Shown here: piece after piece, positions 32,663 through 43,352 of the stretch | Layout of the letters: each line of letters starts with the position of its first letter | How positions within the stretch are numbered: position 1 is the stretch's first letter | Source: Halichondria panicea | Taxonomy: Eukaryota; Porifera; Demospongiae; Suberitida; Halichondriidae | Reading direction: 5' to 3' | Length of the DNA stretch: 64,000 bases | Assembly (NCBI RefSeq): GCF_963675165.1 | Contig: NC_087378.1 | Span: 2,639,525 to 2,703,524, forward strand | The notes under the pieces: model-generated | What the model was told of the DNA's origin: nothing | Databases searched by the model: none | Seen by the model: only the letters and a program-made list of their open reading frames with translations | Position numbers and translations under genes: made by a program

Positions 32663-34379
32663 ATATTATGGCGAGTGTCATACCACAGCCGCCGGGTAAT
32701 ATGCCTTCTCCTTTTAAAAGAAAAATCATAATATCGATGCACATTCAAGGTTGCTAATGCCCCATTTTATTTCTGCAGGCAGCCATCGTTCCAATCCTCT
32801 AAATGTGAAGTTCATTGCCTGGCAACTGAGGGACATTTTTCTTATTACAAGAATTTTAGAAGGCCAGCGAATATGTAGGTCCTTTGTTTCTTAAAGATGA
32901 AGATGTCATCAAAGTAAGGTCCCTGTTGGGACACAGTGCCTGCCCCAACCACCCCCAATCTGCTTTTCTGATCTATTATAATCGATAATTAGAAGGAGAA
33001 ATGGATGCATTATAAAATGTGTATATATGGCCAGAGAAAAGACAACAAGGATGAATGGAGTATATCTATAGTAAGTGCGCAGTATCTGGCTGGACCAGCT
33101 AGTCACACTATGATTATAATATAGTATCTATACTGAGAGGAGTGTCACTCCTGTATAGAGATAAGAGATGCCAAGAGGCAGCAATATGCTACCGTGAGGT
33201 AACGGCCCCAATCCAGGAATTAATGGAGCAGCTGTGCGCTCAAGTAAGTACAGTGTACAGAGAGAAAAGATTCCAAGATGCGACAATGCTAGACGTAGCT
33301 ATGAAAAATAATGGTTCGTTGTGGATGCTCATTTGAGATTATAGTATGGCAAGTGGCATACCACGGTCTTATGACGACAGTATAGTAATTATAGTATGAC
33401 ATTTTGAAAGGAAAAATTTATTTTACAACACAAGAATTTTAGATGGCCAGCGCCAAAGCTCAAAAGCTCAAAAGGAAAACAGGAGTACCTGTTTTACATG
33501 TGCTCACTCGCCACTTCTGCGGTAGGTGATATTCTCACACTCGACATGTTTATTAAATTGACAGTGATGGTCTGTATGACACTGTGTATTATACACCTGT
33601 GCAGGTCCTTCGTTCTCTGAGAACTATTATGAATACAAGGCAGTGGTTTTGAATGGTCGTCGCCTGGTCCCTCCACCCCATCAAGTGTGAGCATTAGCAG
33701 TTTTCACACTGTTTTTCCCAATGTAGGCATTGTCATTTTTGTGTCGAAGCCCTCATACGATAAAACAGTTTAACAGATGTGAGAGATAGGAATAACTGGA
33801 CTCTTCTTCACTCATACTCTGATGAATGTAACTAATCATAAGTTTAAAATAAAAATGAAGAGACAAATGTTCTTGAAGCAGTCAAACGCAAACAAAAAAA
33901 TCATGCGTGTATATACGTTTGTTGTGGGTTTATGGTTTACACACACATTGAGTGTCAGTGAACACAGATATGCACAGTTGTGCACATTAAAACACACTAA
34001 AAATTACCAGTGAAAAGTAGTGCACTATTTAACACACCATTTTAACAATGTATATAGTGCAACAAGGCATACACTGCAAAAAAGGCTTCTTTAAAACAAA
34101 ATAATAATTATTATCATTATTTTTATAAAAATGGATGAATGGAGTATATCTGGATGCGATACTCATTCATAAAGATGAAGATGTCATCAAAGTAAGGACA
34201 CGGTGCCTGCCCCAACCACCCCCTGATCTAGAAGGAGAAATGGATGTGTCCAGACAATATGTGCTAACTGTGAGAAAAGCTCTGTCAAGTGTCCCGAATG
34301 TCCCGAATGTACATGTGAGCACGTGAATCCCTTCAATAAAAAAAAACAGTACAAGTATTATGCAGAAAAGGGCAACTGA
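32663..34379. other. Mosaic of repeat pieces and short ankyrin-exon copies
   Basis: 32663-32880 resembles 12550-12680 (GAGTGTCATACCA, ATTACAAGAATTTTAGA). 32899-32957 copies the ankyrin exon start (GATGTCATCAAAGTAAGGTC). 33776-33815 copies another ankyrin exon (CAG|ATGTGAGAGATAGGAATAA). 34172-34222 holds a third copy, followed by a Cys-rich frame CANCEKSSVKCPECPECTC. No intact gene. Confidence 0.55.
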
Positions 34380-34455
34380 AGAAAAGAGAGGTCAGTAAGG
34401 ACAACAGGAACATACAAGAAGAAGAAGCAGCCTCTATACATCAACAGCTACCGGA

Positions 34456-34592
34456 CGGGCTCCAGAAGGCAGTGGAGCTATCCAAGACAAAAGGAGCCTC
34501 CACTTGGCTCACGGTTCTCCCACTATCGGAACATGGATTCACACTACACAAGTCGGCCTTCCAAGATGCCCTAGCACTACACTGTAAAAACG
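34456..34592 (+). mobile_element. Retroelement C-terminal domain fragment (STWLT segment)
   Basis: The frame [40 protein letters not shown] is the segment that normally precedes the CxCG...HALSC part. It breaks off at 34592 against unrelated repeat sequence. Confidence 0.6.
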
Positions 34593-35176
34593 GAGGTGGG
34601 AAAGTCCCACCAATGTTCAGTCACACCATGGGTGTAACGTCACACTTGCATCAAATGGTGGGATACTCCCACTCCATGTCTGGTGTAAACACTTCTAGGT
34701 GTGTGATTCCCACCAAAATTAATTAATGATATAGACCATGCATGTACCCAATTACGTAACCGCACAAGGGATAGTATTAAAAGCTACATGACTGTGGTGT
34801 ATTCATATTTCACTCGTTTTATTATGTGACAACAATAATAATATTAAACAGTTAATCAATGATTTGTGGCAGAAAGTATTTTAGTGGTAGATCCAAGTTT
34901 GAAACATGATATAAACCAAGAACGTGATGGTCAACAAAGTATACCTCTTACACTGGTGGTGTGCATTTTAAGTCTATTTATTGTTTGTTTATTCTTGCAG
35001 AGTGTTTCTGAAGATGTTTCCACCAGTACCAAGGATGACAGTGGATTGGCTTATAGCAGCTCAGGTGTTGATGTCGAAGACAATACAGTTAGTATATCAC
35101 TCCATATGGCGTATGTTTTTTACAGAGTGACAGTGGTAACGAGAGAACCATCATCATTGATCATACCGTGTTATAA

Positions 35177-35335
35177 TGTATATACCTTTGTTCAGAGGCA
35201 ACTGATGATGATGGCCAGACTGCTCTTGACGTTGCTTATTGGAGTGATCACACTGAAATTGTTGACTGAAATTACCTCCAATCTCTACCAAACTACGATT
35301 ATGAGTACATGTTGTGGTCCAACCCTAACCCTGCC
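35177..35335 (+). repeat. Duplicate of ankyrin copy-B exon region (16375-16520)
   Basis: Starts in intron sequence (GTTATAATGTATATACCTTT), includes the acceptor TTGTTCAG and encodes ATDDDGQTALDVAYWSDHTE. This copy lacks the 2-bp insertion present at 16.4 kb but has a small insertion near 35268. Confidence 0.85.
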
Positions 35336-35425
35336 AACATGACAACGATAAAAGAAATGACTGGTGCTCCTCGGAAGGCATACAGGTTCGTAAAAGCTGT
35401 CAGCTTAAGTTACTAAATTTTATAG

Positions 35426-36424
35426 TCGTGTGGCTGATGCCGATAGTATCAAGCCATCATTCCTCTCTCCGTATACTGGAAAACTTGTGCACTTCGTCAT
35501 TTGCCCCAGCCACCAGGTTTGTAGTAACGAACGTGTGTACTCACGCGCTCACACAGCTGAAAAATATGATTTCAACTCTCTTTCAATCAAGACCCGCAAA
35601 ACGTGGGGGTACAAGAGCATTCAAAGTCGGTAATGTCACCTTTGGTTGGTCGATCATTGAAGATATGTACTCAAGAGAAGTATCTCGTATCCAAGCTAGC
35701 CAGTGCTCAAGAGTGCCCAAACTCAAAAAGAGCTACATAATTCGAGACTCATGGACCCGACTAAACGTATTACCGTCCAAGGTTATGCAGGTAATTATTA
35801 GTGTACAGGTCATGCACCACTTTGCAATTTTAATATACTTTTAACACCAAGATGAAGTGCTAGCCGAATTAAGAGAATATGCTCGTAGTGATCCTAAACC
35901 GAAAGATGCTCCCAGTGTGGAAATGATTATTGAATATATCTATCTTAGGTACAAAAGTGAGAGTTTTTGAGAAAGATGGAACTACAATATGCAGAATGAC
36001 GGAAGGATTCGAATTCTTCACACAGTGGGCAAAAGAGAGCGAAAAAGATGAAGATAAACGAACATTTTTGGCATGGCAGGTAAATGGCTGTAATTATGGA
36101 TACATGTATACATACAAACACACACACACACAGACCTGGGATTTGATGCGTATCATGTGGTATGGCCTAGTTAATGACTTCACTACCTCTAACCCTGGCT
36201 ACTATATCAACCCCAGAAGAGTAAATGGCAGCGCTACAGAGACAATTTTTGGACAGCTAAAGCAGACCACAAGCAGTAATCTAACCGCAGCTAATTATGA
36301 AACAGCTAAGGCAACTCTCCTTACAAAACAACAGTCAAGTTCCAAAGACGGTGAACAGTATCGATCAGCTAAACTGTATTTGAGACAGTCGAACTTATCA
36401 AAGGAGACCAATTATATACAATAA
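35426..36424 (+). pseudogene. DDE-type (P-element/THAP9-like) transposase, C-terminal exons
   Basis: Exons 35426-35516, 35557-35790, 35852-36079 and 36134-36424 have GT..AG borders. Segments: DADSIKPSFLSPYTGKLVHF; GTRAFKVGNVTFGWSIIEDM and RDSWTRLNVLPSKVMQ; GFEFFTQWAKES and FLAWQ; TWDLMRIMWYGLVNDF and RVNGSATETIFGQLKQTTSS, ending at TAA. The pattern NGSA.E..FGQLK..... resembles the C-terminal end of P-element/THAP9-type transposases (inference from pattern). Within the third exon the frame changes between IIEYIYL and GTKVRVFEKDGT (about 35925-35945), so this copy is probably broken. N-terminal THAP and catalytic parts were not found; the exon before it is a captured ankyrin copy. Confidence 0.55.
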
Positions 36425-37119
36425 TTATTTATTAGTTTCAAAAGGAGGCGATTTGCAATTGCAGATCCGCAATGTCAATTTTTTAAGGGGGGAATAAAGC
36501 CCAAGAAATAAATAACATAAATAATAAATACTGAGGGGAAAAATTGCCTGAGGCCGTCATTTAATGCGCACGACCCCTCACTCAAATACGTAATGCACCC
36601 ATTCTACTTTTATATCAAACGTTGAACTGTAATTGTTAGTGTGTTGGATCACAGGCCAAGCGATCATTTAATCACTGAATTGTCATTCATCAATCATCAC
36701 TTTTTGTAGATTTACAATGACAATGTATGTCTCGAGTTGTATAATTGTATAAAGCTTAATTAAGAGCCGTATGTGAAAATGAACATGCATGGCAATACAT
36801 ATAAAACGTGCACTTATTAAAATACACAACAATGTTCAGTTTGGCTCAAAACAATCAGGCAGCTGTTCCGTATGAGATGCATCGTTGATTGTCCCCTTGC
36901 AATAAGCCCGCTTGAACTATAGCATTCTATCAGGAAAATTAAATTATAAGAGGTGTCGTTTTCTTCAATATCGATATTACGATGTTGTCTAACACATACT
37001 TTGAAGCAATTAATTTGTTGACCATATCCTCCACATAGTAACAGCTACTAAATACACAAATGGAAGAACTCAAAACATTCCGGTAAGAACAAAAGAAAAG
37101 TTAACAAAATGAACTGCTT
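36425..37119. other. AT-rich, nothing recognised
   Basis: No coding exon, repeat arm or RNA gene could be supported on either strand. Confidence 0.4.
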
Positions 37120-37181
37120 TCAGGCTATAGCTGAAGCTGAAGCACCATAATCAGAACAATATTCAACATCATCACAATATA

Positions 37182-37637
37182 TTATATATATATATAAGTT
37201 GTAGATACGAAACTGCTCTTTGTATGGCTGTACCAGTAGCTGGACGATGACAAAAACATGGTACATATGAGATAGCAATGAATATTTCGTGAGAGGGCGA
37301 ACAAGACAAACATAATGATATGAGAGAGAAAGAACGTTATAGAAAAGCATCGACAGTCACGAGTTCCATTTGTCCCGTCCTTGTAGTAACCTTGATAACA
37401 GTAAACAAACATATCAACGTGTTGACGCTGAATTTTAAACTTGTTCAGAACTCGTTGAAACCAACGCATTGGATAGATGACAAGAAATACAAGTGGAAAG
37501 ATAATCACCAAGATCAAAACAAACAAAGCAGTGATAGCGTAGGGAAGGTGTTCTTTACTGAAGTAATCCACAGATGAGAGAACATAGCGGACACTATACT
37601 CTTTAATCCTGAGACAAATCAAGCCTTCCAAACCTGA
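37182..37637 (-). pseudogene. Multipass membrane protein fragment (YKDGTNGTRDCR motif)
   Basis: After acceptor TACTTTCAG (minus strand) the frame encodes a membrane helix (YAITALFVLILVIIFPLVFL), the segment RWFQRVLNKFKIQRQHVD, the motif CYQGYYKDGTNGTRDCR and a second hydrophobic helix (ITFFLSHIIMFVLFAL). The motif and layout are known to me from the membrane C-termini of large receptor-like proteins in sponges and other early animals; function is unknown. Near 37255 the frame shifts to one reading VQLLVQPYKEQFRIYN, the expected continuation, so the copy is damaged or misassembled. Ectodomain exons were not seen. Confidence 0.5.
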
Positions 37638-38543
37638 AAGTAATTTCTTTTACTCCACAATCACACTGGAAGTGAAAACTTACTCCCATTCCACCGTCTA
37701 AAGTAGTTCGTTTTTCTAGTGGTACAAATAGAAGTAATTACTAAACTTTCAGTGTAAACAAAGGTTAATTTATAGCTCACAAGTCATTTCTGCGCATGGG
37801 CATCTGAAGGCCAAACAAGACCAAGCAGCAGACCGCAGAGGTCCTTAGTGATGTGAGCTCAGGCAAGCACTTTCGGTCACTTTCGGCCGTAACAAACCAC
37901 CACACCTTGCACAAAAGTACTGTACGTGTTTGGGTTCGAGACTCTTAAACGAATTGTGTAGTTTTATGTACTGAATCCCCTGAGCAACCACTAATTAGAT
38001 CTAACCCACCACCCCCCGCGTCTGCTCTCACGTTACAGGTGTATTTGAGTACCAGAGAGTCACCATCACAGATCAACAAAGTTATTGGGAAACAACACAC
38101 ATGTCTTATAATACTGTTACAAAAAGCACATAATTGTCGTGGTCAACGAATCAGTCCAAGAAGAGGAGGGGCATAACCTGTTGAAAAATAATTGAAATCA
38201 CCCATTTAGGGAGTTAAAATGATGTACGCAAGCAGCTAACCTAAAGTCTGTCAATTTGTCACACTACATGGTCCGTACTAAACAGACAGTTCGTAGACAT
38301 TCCTCTTCTTCAATGAGTTAGCCAAGGTAGAGAAGCTAGTCGCGCGGAAAAAAATCTAGCCAAGAGCTTAATATGGGCTGTTCGTACATCAAAGTGAAGT
38401 CTGTTGGGACATGCCCCAACCACCAGCTCTATACTATATTAACACATATACTGTAAAAAGAGATGTGCCATTTATAGCATGCGTGTATAGCGTGTTACAC
38501 ATGTGTCAAACTGCTTAAACGGCTGACTGCAGAACTTTTAAAC
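37638..38543. other. Spacer with one ankyrin-fragment cassette
   Basis: 38349-38432 carries AATCTAGCCAAGAGCTTA followed by a shortened ankyrin fragment (CATCAAAGTGAAGTCTGTTG). No gene was found. Confidence 0.5.
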
Positions 38544-39463
38544 AAGCTAAGAACTGAAAATTGATGTACGTGCAGCCAAAGTGTTCGCCACGATTGTACA
38601 TGGTCATTAATGGTCCTAACAGTGAATCATCGGAATTGTAAAATCAATTCCGCCCTATAAGAAGCTTTTGACTGTACTCAATAGATTAAATGAGTATATA
38701 ATATGAGGCATACACAGGAGTTGCATGCCCTCTTCTCTTTATACGCCCTTGTCTTGGAAATACTACATGTGAGCTTTGCAATTTGACATACGTGTAGCAT
38801 GTTATTTGGAGGGACAATCAAATGACACGCATGTCAGGGTTGAAACAACCCACTTGTTTTTACAGTGCGCGCGCATGCATGCCAGTTATAACAGGGATTG
38901 TGAGCGTTAGCCAATAGCAATAGGTCATACACCACAGAAATGCGTGTGCAGATTATGGAAAAAATTAATGGTTTCTATACTCAGTATGTAATATAATTAT
39001 GTAGGCCATGGCAACGAATAATAAAGAGACCAGAAAGAAAGAAAAAAAGTGGACATGGAGGGGAAGGCCAACTTCGTCTCTGTTGGGACATGCTGAAATC
39101 GTGTAATCGAATACCAAGGGAGCTGCGTCTCAAAATAGAATACAAAAGGAAGGACCACAAAAGAGGAAGTGGCCACTCAAGGTCTGGAATCAAACAAAAA
39201 AGAGCTTCCCAACATGCCAGAAGCTTTTATACCTTCCACAGGCGAAGATAAAACATGCGTTTACACACGAGTATAAACATGGCAAGCTGACAAAAGAGTA
39301 ATAAGAAAATAATTACAGTACAGTCCCTATAGGTCAACGGCCTTGTAAATGTTGAAGTAACAATTAAGATTGCATGCACGCGGAAGAAAAATCTAGCCAA
39401 GAGCTTAACAAATTTGCCATCAAAGTGAAGTCTCTGTTGGGACATGCCCCAACCACCAGCTCT
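38544..39463. repeat. Segmental duplication copy 2 (partner 23711-24635)
   Basis: Near-identical to the 23.7-24.6 kb block, with the same terminal ankyrin fragment. Confidence 0.9.
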
Positions 39464-39464
39464 G

Positions 39465-39632
39465 GGAACAGTCACCACTGAACATAGCTCTGAATTCTGA
39501 CTATCTGTATGGCTGTCTGGATGATGGTTGCATGGATGTTGCCCTCTGCTTTGATCACACAATACAGATAAAGATACTTGTGTTCCACTTTCTAATACCT
39601 AAACTGTGTCTTAGAGCACTTCAAACTAGATT
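39465..39632 (+). repeat. Composite patch: ankyrin exon piece joined to transposon piece
   Basis: 39465-39545 copies ankyrin exon 17958-18041 almost exactly. 39542-39632 copies 28804-28893 from the LINE-inserted element. The two sources are joined with only a few bases of overlap. Confidence 0.85.
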
Positions 39633-40086
39633 ACCCTTGTGTTTCTTTGTCACCAGGGATACCGCAAACTAGCTGTGTCATAGTTTTTGTTACATCAGTT
39701 TGTTTTTCTTCACAAGTTAAAGATCCCAACCATCTTAGAAACCATCTTAGAAATAGCTCCGAGTCCTTCGCAGCAACACTTGCACAGGTCTTATACAGTT
39801 TTAGGTATTCATTTACAGAGTAATTCACCAAAGTATACAGTTCATCAGGACAGGACTTTATATGTTCCCATATCTGTAGTCTTTTGGGAAATAGTTCTCC
39901 AAACATCTCCTTCTCCACTCTGAAATAAACGCAGTCCATTATTTTTGTCATGTCAATCTCTGACACCCTGCCTTGCTCAATATCAGTTAATAAAGGTTGG
40001 CCTTTCTTCTTAATATTAGGCTTTCTTTTCTTCTTGGGAATAGAAGGAACATCGGTCCTTCTCTTGAGCTTGTTTGTGCAAGGGTT
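39631..40086 (-). CDS. Unknown basic/helical protein exon with PKKKRK signal
   Basis: Open minus-strand frame of about 150 codons to the stop at 39631-39633. The start is basic (KLKRRTDVPSIPKKKRKPNI), containing a classical PKKKRK nuclear localisation-type motif. The rest is helical with aromatic residues (VYFRVEKEMFGELFPKRLQI, ELYTLVNYSVNEYLKLYKT, LFLRWFLRWLGSL). An in-frame ATG lies at about 39964. No family was recognised. The C-terminal end abuts a copied transposon patch, so the protein may be truncated. No neighbouring exon is supported. Confidence 0.45.
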   Translation of the reverse strand, partial: NPCTNKLKRRTDVPSIPKKKRKPNIKKKGQPLLTDIEQGRVSEIDMTKIMDCVYFRVEKEMFGELFPKRLQIWEHIKSCPDELYTLVNYSVNEYLKLYKTCASVAAKDSELFLRWFLRWLGSLTCEEKQTDVTKTMTQLVCGIPGDKETQG

Positions 40087-41825
40087 TTAGGGTTTGTGGC
40101 TAACTCTATCTCAACGGCTACAGGTATCTCTGAGCCATCTATGTGATCTAGTTAGTGCACGTGCAATAATTTATTGTCTATTTTTAGCTGCTAGAGTCCC
40201 CGCCCATTTGTTTTTGTATAGGATTGAGAATCAACACCTAAGAGGAGGATATGCACCCATATATCCTCCGAGTAGGTGTGGCATATCTGACTTATACCAC
40301 GTGACCGCAGCACTATAAAAGGACCTCCCCCTAGCATCACGATGCAGACTGCAAAAAAGAACAAGACTATGCCGGATTTTGCAGCCGTCAAAGAGCTAGT
40401 TGAGCAACATGTTGACTCCTACAGATGCTCAAGAGCTTCCTTGGTCCAAGCGTTGACCATTCGACGTCCCTTACTGGAGTTGCAAGCTCTTCTTGGATAA
40501 AATGTATCTAAACCGCGCCCATGGACCCATGGAAGCTTAGCCATCTTGTTGGAGAGCACCTTCTGTGTTTCTGCCGTCGCTTTGAGTCTTAGTACCCGTC
40601 AAGCATGGCTCTTTTCTCTTTGCTTACTTTCTTGAACAAATGAAAAAACAACTTGAAAAACTGTGCATGCCTGGGGCTGTATGCTAATATTCTATATATC
40701 CTACAGCTGTTGACCAATGAGATCAATTTGTGGTGACGTAAGTGTGGTATAATGATAGATAGTAGTTGCATGCCCTCTTCTCTTCATACGCCCTTGGCTA
40801 TACACAGCTAGCTAGCTTGCATAATTTAGTAAAACTTAGTTGGGCGGGATCTTTTATAGTCGCAGCCCAATCAGATCACAGCCATTTTCTAATGTGGTCA
40901 GTGTCACATCCGGTTGCGCAACAGAATAGGCGGAACCACTCCCTATGGAGTCCGGATTTGCTATAGTGCCACCAAATGGCATTATAATACTATTGCAACA
41001 TTTACTACCACGTTCAAATAAATCAATGGTGATATTAGTTTTAGTACTTCTATACGGATAAAGGCTGTCATCACAATGATTCACGTGCTATTGGTGGCTA
41101 AACATAGGTGAACAAGACTCAATGAACTATTGGTAATAATAATAATTATAGTTTCATGCATTCATACAAGTGCAACTGTAATACTGTTTAGCAAGCCAAA
41201 TGCTAGTTACTCACTGGATGGCTTCAGATAGGTTTCCTTCAGTGTACTCCATTTTGCTTCTAAAGGCATGCTTGGATCATGTGAGCCAGGACCCCCAAGA
41301 TGTTACTACTGAGGGTCAAAATGACCGCAGCTTTATGGGGTCAGAGGTCAGTTCAGAAAAAAGGGGCTGGGCTCTGTGCTTTTTTTAGAATACAATATTC
41401 AAATAATCTAGCTAGCTCGCTAGCTAGCTCGCTAGCTAGCTCGCTAGCATACAGGCTAGGCAGTAAGAGAGTAGCGAGCTAGCATGCAGGCAGTAAGAGA
41501 GTATCACAGGTGAGGAAGTACACGTGCATTGGAGGGTAAATAAATACAAGTGTATTGGAATTATTATTGTGTCTTCTCTCGATCTCTCCAACACCTGAGA
41601 GGTGCAGCTGATTCATTTGGGCTACCTTCATAACCCGTATATTCTATTGTAGATAGAAGAGGAAGAGGGATTGGAATCAAGGCACATAGCTGCAGAACGG
41701 AAGAACCCATACAGCAGCTTTATCCATCAGGGGAAAAGTGTGTGCTCTAAGTTTTTCCGATTTCTCTTTGCTGCAGGTACGTTTCATAACCTAATGTGCC
41801 ATGTTTTATACCTGTGTACCCTAGA
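40087..41825. other. Repeat-bearing spacer
   Basis: 40350-40415 encodes AAVKELVEQHVDS, a diverged ankyrin-exon piece. 41335-41545 shares blocks with 8340-8565, including one DR1-like GGGTCAGAGGTCA. A GCTAGCTAGCTC run lies at 41410-41450. No gene was found. Confidence 0.5.
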
Positions 41826-43290
41826 GTGTGCAGGCGTATGTATTTCGTGGTGTGTATTGTGTGTGCAGTAAATAAAAAATGCACTTGCGTACACACCAGG
41901 AAATACATACGCCCGCGCATTTAAGGTACACGGTACGTGTAAGTATATAATTTTCTATGTGTGTATTGTGTGTGCAGTAAATAAAAAATGCACTTGCGCA
42001 CACACAATACACACCAAGAAATACATACGCCAGTGCACTCTAGGGTACACAGTACATGTAAGTGTATATTTTTCTATGTGTGTATTGTGTGTGCAGTAAA
42101 TAAAAAATGCACTTGCGCACACACAATACACACCAAGAAATACATACACCCGCGCACTCTAGGGTACACGGTACGTGTAAGTATATATTTTTCTATGTGT
42201 GTATTGTGTGTGCAGTAAATAAAAAATGCACTTGCACACACACAATACACACCAAGAAATACATACACCCGCGCACTCTAGGGTACACGGTAAGTGTATA
42301 TTTTTCTATGTGTGTATTGTGTGTGCAGTAAATAAAAAATGCACTTGCGCACACACAATACACACCAAGAAATACATACGCCCGTGCACTCTAGGGTACA
42401 CGGTACGTGTAAGTGTATATTTTTCTATGTGTGTATTGTGTGTGCAGTAAATAAAAAATGCATTTGCGCACACACAATACACACCAAGAAATACATACGC
42501 CCGTGCACTCTAGGGTACACGGTACGTGTAAGTGTATAATTTTCTATGTGTGTATTGTGTGTGCAGTAAATAAAAAATGCACTTGCGCACACACAATACA
42601 CACCAAGAAATACATACGCCCGTGCACTCTAGGGTACACGGTACGTGTAAGTGTATATTTTTCTATGTGTGTATTGTGTGTGCAGTAAATAAAAAATGCA
42701 CTTGCGCACACACAATACACACCAAGAAATACATACGCCCGTGCACTCTAGGGTACACGGTACGTGTAAGTGTATAATTTTCTATGTGTGTATTGTGTGT
42801 GCAGTAAATAAAAAATGCATTTGCGCACACACAATACACACCAAGAAATACATACGCCCGTGCACTCTAGGGTACACGGTACGTGTAAGTGTATATTTTT
42901 CTATGTGTGTATTGTGTGTGCAGTAAATAAAAAATGCACTTGCGCACACACAATACACACCAAGAAATACATACGCCCGTGCACTCTAGGGTACACGGTA
43001 CGTGTAAGTGTATATTTTTCTATGTGTGTATTGTGTGTGCAGTAAATAAAAAATGCATTTGCGCACACACAATACACACCAAGAAATACATACGCCCGTG
43101 CACTCTAGGGTACACGGTACGTGTAAGTGTATATTTTTCTATGTGTGTATTGTGTGTGCGCAAGTGCATTTTTTATTTACTGCACACACAATACACACAT
43201 AGAAAAATATACACTTACACGTACCGTGTATCCTAGAGTGCGCGGGCGTATGTATTTCTTGGTGTGTATTGTGTGCATTTTTTATTTACT
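41826..43290. repeat. 119-bp tandem array (about 11 units), last unit inverted
   Basis: The unit, from GTGTGTATTGTGTGTGCAGT to TGTAAGTGTATATTTTTCTAT, repeats every 119 bp (one unit 113). Each unit is itself palindromic around AATAAAAAATGCACTTGCGC. At about 43150 the orientation flips. Open frames in it (IHTPVHSRVHG and similar) are by-products. Confidence 0.95.
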
Positions 43291-43298
43291 GCAAACAC

Positions 43299-43302
<4 letters not shown>

Positions 43303-43350
<48 letters not shown>
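43303..43350 (+). repeat. (TG)n microsatellite
   Basis: A long uninterrupted TG run directly between the two tandem arrays. Confidence 0.95.

Positions 43351-43352
<2 letters not shown>

Noticed and set aside
41826-43290. CRISPR-like array of regular repeats
   Set aside because: Units of 119 bp repeat entirely with no unique spacers; this is a minisatellite in eukaryotic DNA.
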